Shown here: in pieces, positions 1-5,483 of the stretch
Layout of the letters: each line of letters starts with the position of its first letter
Position numbering within the stretch: position 1 is the stretch's first letter
Source: Thermoplasmata archaeon
Lineage (GTDB): Archaea > Thermoplasmatota > Thermoplasmata > Lutacidiplasmatales > UBA184
Reading direction: 5' to 3'
Assembly (NCBI GenBank): GCA_030040755.1
Contig: JASHTC010000134.1
Location: 1 to 7,346, forward strand
DNA: 7,346 nt
The notes under the pieces: model-generated
Seen by the model: the letters and a program-made list of their open reading frames with translations, nothing else
Databases searched by the model: none
What the model was told of the DNA's origin: nothing
Made by a program: the position numbers and the translations under genes

Positions 1-91
1 GATAACGATAACGTGAGGCTGACTGGACAAACGGTCGAATTCTCCGGGTCAATGTTGATGTAGCCGGAACCGCTGGTCCGCCTGGAATCCC
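1..91. other. Short upstream region of the GS-family gene
   Basis: This stretch has no credible gene. It opens with two back-to-back GATAAC copies (1-6 and 7-12). A TGA at 56-58 in the frame of the downstream gene closes that frame and rules out a longer N terminus, leaving ATG at 92 as the first usable start. There is no convincing TATA box or Shine-Dalgarno sequence, so the promoter is either weak or lies further upstream. Confidence 0.5.
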
Positions 92-1555
92 ATGTCGCCG
101 GGCACGAAAGGCACGAAAGGCAATGGCGGAGAGGCGACCCTCGCGAAGCTGAAGACCGAGAAGGTCCGCTGGGTGCAGCTGTTCTACACGGACGTCTTCG
201 GCGGGTTCAACCAGGTCGACGTCCCGCTCGATACGCTCGACGCGGAGTCGTTCGCCTCGGGGGTCCCGAAGCTCGACGGTTCCTCGGTCCGCGGCTTCCG
301 GGAGATCTTCGAGTCCGACATGCTGCTCGTGCCCGACCCGAGCACGCTCGCGACCATCCCGTGGAACCCCGACGCCGGGGGGACGGTCCGGTTCGTCTGC
401 GACGTCCGCCTCGGCGGCACCTCCCAGCCGTACGACCACGACCCCCGCGCCGTCGCCCGCAAGACCGAGGAGGTCCTGGCGAGCGCCGGCTACGACACGT
501 CGTACTGGGGCCCGGAGGTCGAGTTCTTCCTCTTCGACTCGGTCGAGCTGATTCCCTCCGCCCAGGGGGTGCGCGACCCGTGGGCGGGGGCCGGCTACCT
601 GCTCCACCAGGCCGAGGCGCCCTGGCATCCCGGGGCGGTCGGCTCGACCATCCGGTTCAAGGAAGGGTACCACCGGACCCCCCCGCTCGATACGACGCTC
701 GCGCTACGGGCCGAGATGTCGAACATCCTCACCGACGACTTCCACATCACGATGGACGCCCACCACCACGAGGTGGCGACCAGCGCCCAAGCCGAGCTGA
801 ACCTCCACTTCGACACGCTCGTCCCGACCGCCGACCACATCCAGGACATCCGCTACGTGATCAAGAACGTGGCCCACCGTCACGGGAAGGTCGGCTGCCT
901 GATGCCCAAGCCGATCTACGGGGACAACGCCATCGGCATGCACACCAACCAGTCGATCTGGTCGAAGGGGAAGAACGCCTTCTACGACGAGAACGACCCG
1001 TACGCCGAGGTCAGTCAGACCTGCCGGTACTACATCGGCGGCCTGATGGAGCACTCGCGGGCGCTCTGCGCGATCACGAACCCGATCACCAACTCCTACC
1101 GGCGCCTGGTGCCCGGCTACGAGGCCCCCGTCTTCATCGCCTGGAGCAAGGCGAACCGCTCGGCGAGCGTCCGGGTCCCCTTCTACCACAAGAAGCGCCC
1201 GGCGGCCAAGCGGCTCGAGTACCGTACGCCGGATTCCGCCGCCAACATCTACCTGACCGAGGCGGCGCTCGCCCTCGCGGGCCTGGACGGGATCAAGAAG
1301 AAGATCCAGCCGCCGCCCCCCGTGGACGAGAACATCTACAAGCTCACGGTCGCCCAGCGCAAGGAGCGTGGGATCCGGGAGCTCCCCGGTTCGCTCGGGG
1401 AGGCGCTCGACTGCCTCCAGTCGGACCGGGCGTTCCTGAAGCCGGCGTTCGCCGACTCGCTCCTCGACACCTATGTCGAGATGAAGCGGGAGGAGCAGCT
1501 GGAACTGAACCTGCGGCCCCACCCGTACGAGTTCTACCGGTACCTGGACGTCTAG
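92..1555 (+). CDS. glnA: Glutamine synthetase family protein, type I (487 aa)
   Basis: Glutamine synthetase makes glutamine from glutamate, ammonia and ATP in the cytoplasm as a dodecamer. Family landmarks occur in order: the N-terminal beta-grasp domain with the ammonium-site Asp (D34, YTDVFGG) and DGSSVRGF (62-69); then the catalytic domain with GPEVEFF (E142, E144), KEGYHRTPP (190-198), HHHEVAT plus AQAEL (E227, E235), MPKPIYGDN (271-279), H284, NSYRRLVPGYEAP (R338, E344), NRSAS (R356), R361 and RLEYR (E376, R378). The C terminus RPHPYEFYRYLDV is typical. Length is slightly above the usual 440-470 aa, and sequence around HHHEVAT and the C terminus is closer to the long (beta-like) type I enzymes. 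Odd: the loop normally reading DNGSGMHxH is DNAIGMHTN, so the Gly that contacts glutamate is Ala280 and the second His is Asn286. The family is certain. Glutamine synthesis is likely, but a gamma-glutamyl-amine ligase is a real alternative given the catabolic-looking neighbours. ATG at 92 is the only in-frame start after the stop at 56-58. Confidence 0.93.
   Translation: MSPGTKGTKGNGGEATLAKLKTEKVRWVQLFYTDVFGGFNQVDVPLDTLDAESFASGVPKLDGSSVRGFREIFESDMLLVPDPSTLATIPWNPDAGGTVRFVCDVRLGGTSQPYDHDPRAVARKTEEVLASAGYDTSYWGPEVEFFLFDSVELIPSAQGVRDPWAGAGYLLHQAEAPWHPGAVGSTIRFKEGYHRTPPLDTTLALRAEMSNILTDDFHITMDAHHHEVATSAQAELNLHFDTLVPTADHIQDIRYVIKNVAHRHGKVGCLMPKPIYGDNAIGMHTNQSIWSKGKNAFYDENDPYAEVSQTCRYYIGGLMEHSRALCAITNPITNSYRRLVPGYEAPVFIAWSKANRSASVRVPFYHKKRPAAKRLEYRTPDSAANIYLTEAALALAGLDGIKKKIQPPPPVDENIYKLTVAQRKERGIRELPGSLGEALDCLQSDRAFLKPAFADSLLDTYVEMKREEQLELNLRPHPYEFYRYLDV
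101..118 (+). repeat. Tandem 9-bp repeat inside the GS-family gene
   Basis: GGCACGAAA occurs twice head to tail, and encodes Gly-Thr-Lys twice in the extreme N terminus ahead of the beta-grasp domain. A third copy begins (GGC) and then diverges. This looks like recent slippage in a non-essential leader segment of the protein. Confidence 0.75.
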
Positions 1556-1566
1556 GGCCGGTCGGC

Positions 1567-1583
1567 CGGGGGCGCCTCCCCCG
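1567..1583 (+). other. GC hairpin in the GS-amidohydrolase gap
   Basis: CGGGGG (1567-1572) pairs perfectly with CCCCCG (1578-1583) around a 5-base loop. It lies 12 bases after the GS stop codon and 43 bases before the next ATG. No T-run follows directly (only TTT near 1591), so it is more likely an mRNA structure or processing site than a strong archaeal terminator. It could also be chance in such G+C-rich DNA. Confidence 0.35.
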
Positions 1584-1625
1584 CGTCGGCTTTCTGCGGC
1601 CCGCGGTTCCGGTCCCGGCCGTCCG

Positions 1626-3206
1626 ATGACCGAGAGCGTCCGCTTCACCGGAGGTCGCATCCTCACCGGGGCGCGGGCGGTCGACGCCGTGGTGGTCGAG
1701 GACGGCCGGGTGGTCGTCGCCGGGAGCGAGGAGGAGGCCCACCGGGCGAGCCCGGCGGGCACCGAAGTCGTCCGGCTCGAAGGCCGCCTGCTCCTCCCCG
1801 GCCTGATCGACGCGCACCTCCATCTCGGGGAGCTGACCCGGGTCGAGGAGGGTTTTCCCGTCGGGGAGGTGCGCTCGATCCCGGAGCTCGCCGACCGCCT
1901 GGCCAGCTGGGCGTCAGCTCACCCCCGCGGACCGCTCGCTGGCGGGGGCTGGTCTGCCGAGCAGTTCGGGGAGCGCCGCGAGCCCACCGCGCAGGACCTC
2001 GACCGGGTCGTGAGGGATCGCCCGGTAGTCCTCTACCACGCGAGTGGCCACGCCGGGGTCCTGAACACCGTCGCGCTGCAGATGGCGGGATACTCCGACC
2101 GAACGCCGGACCCGCCGGGGGGACGTCTCGGGCATGCCGCGAACGGGGAGCTCACGGGCATGGTCTACGACGCGGCCCTTGCGCCCGTCCGTCGGGTCAC
2201 GGCGACCTACCCCCCCTCGCCGGCGGGGCTGGCCCGGATCCTCCAGCGGGAGAGTGCTCTGGGGGTCACGACGGTCGCCTCGCTGAACACCGACCCCGAA
2301 GAGCTCCGCGCGATCCGCGCCCGGCTCGACCCCCACCATCCGACGTTGCGGGTCCGTTGCTACGCCCGCGAGGCGAGCTGGGGGGAGTTCGCCCCCTCGG
2401 ACTGGGTGCGGTCGGGAGCGCCGGGCGACCCCTCCCTCGTGGGGGTGAAGACGTTCGTCGACGGAGCCTTCGGCCCCCGCACCGCCTGGCTGGAGGCGCC
2501 GTATTCGGACCGCCCGGGGGAGTCGGGAATCCCCGTCCGCCAGGAGGAGGAGCTCGTCGACTTCTTCGAGCGGTGCGCGCGGGAGGCTCGGCAGCCGGCC
2601 GTACACGCGATCGGCGACCGCGGGGTGCTCGAAGCCCTGCGCGCCCTCGACCGGCTCGGGGACCAGGGACCCTCCCGGCCCCGGATCGAGCACGCCTCGC
2701 TGGTCCCGCCCTCCCTCTTCCCCCTGCTGGACCGGGTCCGTCCCACGCTCGTGGTCCAGCCGGGGTTCGTGTGGAGCGACGACTGGCTGGCCGAACGACT
2801 CGGACCCTCCCGGGCCCGCTGGGCCTACCCCTTTCGCACCCTGACGGAACACGGGCACCGGCTCGTCGGCTCGTCGGATGCTCCCTACGACCCGCCGGAC
2901 CCGTGGCGCGGGTTGGCGGCCGCGGTCGTCCGCACCGCCCCGGGAGGGGGCTCGGCGAACCCGGCGGTCGACGAGACGCTCTCCCCCTCGCAGGCGCTGG
3001 AGCTGTACACCCGGAACGCCGGCCTCGCCCTCGGGGAGCCCGACCTGGGCTCGCTCGAACCCGGCGCGCCCGCCGACCTCGTCCTCGTCGAGGCGAAGGA
3101 CCTGGCGGGAGCGATCCGCGCGGGGGCGTCGGGCGTCCGGCAGACGTGGGTCGCCGGAGCCCGCGTGTACGACCGCGCCCGGCCCCCGGACCCCCAAACA
3201 GTCTAA
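1626..3206 (+). CDS. YtcJ-type metal-dependent amidohydrolase (526 aa)
   Basis: This protein belongs to the amidohydrolase superfamily, amidohydrolase_3/YtcJ branch. These enzymes hydrolyse amide or imide C-N bonds at a metal centre in a TIM barrel. A small N-terminal beta-sandwich (about 1-55, ending LLLPGLIDAH) leads into the barrel. Metal and catalytic residues are visible in the right order: H64 and H66 (DAHLHL), probable carboxylated Lys K275 in GVKTFVDGAFGPRTAW, H327 in VHAIGDRG, H356 in RIEHAS, and D418 in GSSDAPYDPP. The C terminus returns to the beta-sandwich (LEPGAPADLVLVEA, then WVAGARVYD). Length matches the usual 500-560 aa and no key residue is missing. No signal peptide is seen, so it is cytoplasmic. 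It follows the GS-family gene by 70 bases with no obvious promoter or Shine-Dalgarno sequence, suggesting co-transcription. The substrate cannot be read from sequence: formamides, N-acyl amino compounds and similar are possible for this branch. Confidence 0.94.
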   Translation: MTESVRFTGGRILTGARAVDAVVVEDGRVVVAGSEEEAHRASPAGTEVVRLEGRLLLPGLIDAHLHLGELTRVEEGFPVGEVRSIPELADRLASWASAHPRGPLAGGGWSAEQFGERREPTAQDLDRVVRDRPVVLYHASGHAGVLNTVALQMAGYSDRTPDPPGGRLGHAANGELTGMVYDAALAPVRRVTATYPPSPAGLARILQRESALGVTTVASLNTDPEELRAIRARLDPHHPTLRVRCYAREASWGEFAPSDWVRSGAPGDPSLVGVKTFVDGAFGPRTAWLEAPYSDRPGESGIPVRQEEELVDFFERCAREARQPAVHAIGDRGVLEALRALDRLGDQGPSRPRIEHASLVPPSLFPLLDRVRPTLVVQPGFVWSDDWLAERLGPSRARWAYPFRTLTEHGHRLVGSSDAPYDPPDPWRGLAAAVVRTAPGGGSANPAVDETLSPSQALELYTRNAGLALGEPDLGSLEPGAPADLVLVEAKDLAGAIRAGASGVRQTWVAGARVYDRARPPDPQTV

Positions 3207-3277
3207 GCCCATCGTGCGGTCCACGGGGCGTGCCCGGACCGTCGGACGTGCCGGCCCAGAAGGAGTTCTCCCCGTCG

Positions 3278-3889
3278 ATGCGGGTGGACCTCCTGATCTC
3301 GGACTGGCGGGCCGCGCTGCCGGTGGAGGCCTCCATGGAGGAGAAGGAGCGGCTCCTCTACGGCTCCGCCTGGGAGGCCTACCAAGAGGGCGACTACGGG
3401 TTCGGTCTGTGGTGCTGGCACGAGTGCGACCGCCTCTCGAACAACCTGAACGGGAACATCCGCGAGGTCACCCGGATCCTCGGACCCGGGCGGTACTTCG
3501 GCTTCTCGCACCGAAAAGCGGTCGCCGCGTCGGTCCCGGTCGAGCGGATCTACCGTCCTCGCAAGGGCGACATGAGCACTCCCCGGCCGGACGCGTTCGT
3601 CCTCCCGCACTACCAGGTGTTGTGCGTCTACCTCCTCCGCGCCGAGGCCGGCGACAAGACCTCGAAGGCGTTGCTCGAGATCGCGCTCGGGGAGCTCGAG
3701 GACCTCCGTCGAAACGATGCCTTCCTGAAGCACTTCGAAACGTTCCGCGACCTGTGGAACCGGACCAAGAACAGCGACGGCGGGGCCGGGCCGGTCTCCG
3801 CTCCCTCGACCCCGGAGCCGCCCGTTGCGGCGGCGCCCGTGGCGGCACCGCGTCCCGCGCGGCGGAAGGCGAGCAGGGCGCGTCCCTAA
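3278..3889 (+). CDS. Unrecognised protein, about 203 aa
   Basis: I do not recognise this protein. The body (about 20-165) looks globular and mainly helical, with amphipathic segments EEKERLLYGSAWEAYQEGDY, ALLEIALGELEDLRR and HFETFRDLWNRTKN. A Cys/His/aromatic cluster LWCWHECDR (C46, H48, C50) stands out. The tail (about 166-203) is Pro/Ala-rich and ends strongly basic (PRPARRKASRARP), so it is probably disordered. There is no signal peptide or membrane span. Third codon positions are almost all G or C, as in the neighbours, which supports real coding. The start is uncertain. ATG 3278 has AAGGAG 12 bases upstream. GTG 3230 and GTG 3248 are in frame and also show high GC at third positions. ATG 3335 has GTGGAGG at good spacing. 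It sits between the amidohydrolase and the dehydrogenase, probably in one operon. A helical HEPN-like fold is conceivable (AYQEGDY helix near the start, R145-x6-H152 near the end), but this is weak. Confidence 0.72.
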   Translation: MRVDLLISDWRAALPVEASMEEKERLLYGSAWEAYQEGDYGFGLWCWHECDRLSNNLNGNIREVTRILGPGRYFGFSHRKAVAASVPVERIYRPRKGDMSTPRPDAFVLPHYQVLCVYLLRAEAGDKTSKALLEIALGELEDLRRNDAFLKHFETFRDLWNRTKNSDGGAGPVSAPSTPEPPVAAAPVAAPRPARRKASRARP

Positions 3890-3920
3890 TGTTCGTATAG
3901 ACCGAGCCGTTCCCGCCCCC

Positions 3921-3925
3921 GGAGG
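3921..3925 (+). promoter_or_regulatory. Shine-Dalgarno for the dehydrogenase gene
   Basis: GGAGG lies 6 bases before ATG 3932, the clearest ribosome binding site among the complete genes, and it fixes that start. A TATA-like TTCGTATAGA just upstream (3892-3900 region) could allow some independent transcription, but it is much weaker than the box at 5435. Confidence 0.7.
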
Positions 3926-3931
3926 CGGACG

Positions 3932-5119
3932 ATGAAAGCCGTGGTGTTGGGGGGAGGGGGCCTGACGGGGAGATGCTCGGTCCGGGACCTCGCGACGTCC
4001 GGCGCGTTCGACGAGGTGGTCGCCGCGGACCTCGACCCGACGCTCGCGAGCCAGGCGGCGAAGGCCGCCGGATCGAGGGCACGCGCCGCGACGCTCGACG
4101 TGCGCGACCGCGGCGCGCTCGTCCAACTCCTGAAAGGAGCCGCGGTCTGCGTGAACGCCGTCCAGTACCAGTTCAACCTCGCCGTGATGGAAGCGACCTT
4201 CGAGGCCGGTGTGCCGTACCTCGACTTCGGGGGGCTGTTCCACATGACCCGGCGCCAGCTCGCGCTCGACGAGAAGTTCCGGGCGGCCGGGCAGCTGGCG
4301 ATCCCCGGGCTCGGGCAGGTGCCGGGGATCTCCAACGTGCTGGCGATGGAGGCGAGCCGAGACCTCGACCGGGTCGACTCGCTGACCATCCGGGACGGAT
4401 GGCGGGACCTGACGGAGAACGGGCCCGAGGTCCTCTTCACCTGGTCGCCGAGCACCTTCCTGGACGAGATGGTCCTGCCCGCGGTCGTCTTCGAGAACGG
4501 GGCCTACCACGACCATCCGGCGATGAGCGGGGCGGAGGAGTACGAGTTCCCGCCGCCCGTCGGACGGACGCGGGTCTACCGGACCCTCCACTCCGAGCCG
4601 GCGACGCTGCCCGACAGCCTCCGGTCGAAGGGGATCCAGCACTGCGAGTGGAAGGAGGGAGGGCCCGGGATCGAGGTCCTCCGGACGATGGCCCAGCTCG
4701 GTCTCGCCTCGGACCGACCGCTCGACGTGAAGGGACAGCCCGTCGCTCCCCGCGACTTCACACTTGCCCTCCTCAAGCGGGAAAAGCTGCTCGGCGCCCC
4801 CGAGGGGGTCGTGATCCACGACTGGGAGGTGTGCGACATCGAGGTCCACGGAACCCAGGCCGGCCAGCCCGTCGTCCGGCATGCGCTCGCCCGGTTCCCC
4901 CCGCGCCCGGACTGGAACCTGACCGTGACGGAGTACGCGGTCGGGGTCGCCGGCGCGGTGGGGGCGGAGCTCATCGCGAGTGGCCAGGTTTCCGCGAAGG
5001 GCGTGATCCCGCCGGAGCGGTGCATCCCTCCCGGGCCTTTCCGAGCGGCGCTGAAGCAGCGGGGCATCGAGACGGCGATCGTGCCGCCCGAGCCCCCGCT
5101 CCCGTCGATGTCTCGGTGA
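3932..5119 (+). CDS. Saccharopine dehydrogenase-family NAD(P) oxidoreductase (395 aa)
   Basis: This is a Rossmann-fold oxidoreductase of the saccharopine dehydrogenase/reductase (Lys9-like) family. Members oxidise or form secondary amines between an amino acid and a keto acid or semialdehyde; the family also includes carboxynorspermidine dehydrogenase. The nucleotide-binding glycine loop is VVLGGGGLTGR (4-14), followed by an acidic strand end (AADLD, 31-35). Family segments follow: VNAVQYQFNLAVMEATFEAG (74-93), VPYLDFGG, IPGLGQVPGISNVLA (124-138, the usual PG-SN-A element), RTLHSEPATLP (217-227), and the C-terminal KGVIPPERCIPPGPFRAAL (356-374). Length is typical of archaeal members (about 390-410 aa). 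It is cytoplasmic and begins 42 bases after the orphan gene with a clear GGAGG site. The exact substrate is unknown. A lysine or saccharopine role is not supported by neighbouring lysine genes; a role in degrading an amino compound with the GS-like ligase and amidohydrolase is inference. Confidence 0.92.
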   Translation: MKAVVLGGGGLTGRCSVRDLATSGAFDEVVAADLDPTLASQAAKAAGSRARAATLDVRDRGALVQLLKGAAVCVNAVQYQFNLAVMEATFEAGVPYLDFGGLFHMTRRQLALDEKFRAAGQLAIPGLGQVPGISNVLAMEASRDLDRVDSLTIRDGWRDLTENGPEVLFTWSPSTFLDEMVLPAVVFENGAYHDHPAMSGAEEYEFPPPVGRTRVYRTLHSEPATLPDSLRSKGIQHCEWKEGGPGIEVLRTMAQLGLASDRPLDVKGQPVAPRDFTLALLKREKLLGAPEGVVIHDWEVCDIEVHGTQAGQPVVRHALARFPPRPDWNLTVTEYAVGVAGAVGAELIASGQVSAKGVIPPERCIPPGPFRAALKQRGIETAIVPPEPPLPSMSR

Positions 5120-5130
5120 CGGAGACACCG
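5114..5130 (+). other. Hairpin over the dehydrogenase stop codon
   Basis: CGGTG (5114-5118) pairs with CACCG (5126-5130) around a 7-base loop and includes the TGA stop (5117-5119). A competing stem GTCTC (5110-5114)/GAGAC (5122-5126) uses overlapping bases, so the two are mutually exclusive. A perfect 10-bp palindrome GAGGTACCTC follows at 5150-5159. No T-run is attached. These may shape the 3' end of the mRNA or be chance. Confidence 0.3.
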
Positions 5131-5272
5131 GGTCCCGCGGTCCCCCACCGAGGTACCTCAGTCCAAAAGCCTCGACCCCTCCGGGCCGTCGGCGACCCGG
5201 CGGCCCCTCCGGCCCGCCCCCGGCTACCCCGGCGCCCCCGGATGCCGGCGGCGCCACCGCCCCCGACCATCT
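5131..5272. other. GC-rich part of the 364-base intergenic region
   Basis: No convincing gene is seen here. The segment holds the GAGGTACCTC palindrome and a GGCGCC pair (5231-5236 and 5250-5255) able to form a 6-bp stem. It is best read as the 3' untranslated region of the upstream transcript. Confidence 0.5.
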
Positions 5273-5304
5273 CCCAGAAAAAACGGGCCCTGCTGGGGAT
5301 TTTT
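5273..5304. terminator. Stem plus T-run terminator, possibly bidirectional
   Basis: CCCAG (5273-5277) can pair with CTGGG (5293-5297), with a GGGCCC palindrome in the loop, and is followed by GATTTTT (5298-5304). On the opposite strand the A6 run at 5278-5283 reads as T6. Archaeal termination depends mainly on T-runs, so this could end the operon that finishes at 5119 and also block antisense reading from downstream. It sits exactly at the change from GC-rich to AT-rich DNA. Confidence 0.55.
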
Positions 5305-5424
5305 CGAGCGGTTCAGGTCAGTTGAGAGAGAATAACACGACGTAATTGCAGTATTTCGAGCGCCTAATACGCGTCCCGTGCTGTCCTTCTCTCTGGATAG
5401 AGAAACGGAAATCACTCTCAGGTC
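5302..5424. repeat. Repeat-rich AT block upstream of the aminotransferase promoter
   Basis: Several short repeats are packed here. TTTCGAGCG occurs at 5302-5310 and 5354-5362, 52 bases apart. TCAGGTC occurs at 5313-5319 and 5418-5424. AGAGAGAA (5325-5332) is the reverse complement of TTCTCTCT (5387-5394). The latter also forms a tighter inverted repeat TTCTCT (5387-5392)/AGAGAA (5399-5404) with a 6-base spacer, whose right edge lies 30 bases upstream of the TATA box. The arrangement resembles binding sites for a dimeric regulator upstream of the promoter, but no regulator gene is in the window. Confidence 0.45.
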
Positions 5425-5434
5425 CTTAGCCATC

Positions 5435-5442
5435 TATATATA
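5435..5442 (+). promoter_or_regulatory. Archaeal TATA box for the aminotransferase gene
   Basis: TATATATA stands out in this G+C-rich window. With the usual spacing of about 25-27 bases from box centre to start site, transcription would begin near 5465. That gives a leader of about 10 bases to GTG 5475 or about 19 bases to ATG 5484. No Shine-Dalgarno sequence is seen, so the mRNA would have a very short leader. The strongest promoter in the window, it makes the aminotransferase a separate transcription unit. Confidence 0.75.
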
Positions 5443-5483
5443 GGCACCACCGGGTCGCAACTTCGCACTCTGATGTGGTACCT

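Noticed and set aside
361..1629. Open frame on the + strand overlapping the GS gene
   Set aside because: Arg/Pro-rich out-of-frame shadow of a gene whose true frame contains all GS motifs.
2357..3277. Extension of the orphan gene frame back into the amidohydrolase
   Set aside because: The upstream part is an Arg/Gly/Pro-rich shadow of the amidohydrolase; only the portion after about 3230 shows the codon pattern of a real gene.
3203..5257. Very long open frame on the - strand (684 codons) and a similar one at 704-1762
   Set aside because: They lie wholly opposite well-supported genes, have Arg/Pro/Gly-rich composition typical of antisense reading in GC-rich DNA, and show no domains.
5224..5433. 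69-codon - strand frame in the intergenic region
   Set aside because: Its start overlaps the TATA box, its C-terminal half is Arg/Gly/Pro-rich from GC-rich DNA, and no motif or ribosome site supports it.
5302..5480. tRNA, CRISPR or other structured RNA gene in the AT-rich gap
   Set aside because: No cloverleaf, no conserved TPsiC-like segment and no evenly spaced repeats longer than 9 bases were found; the repeats fit regulatory sites better.
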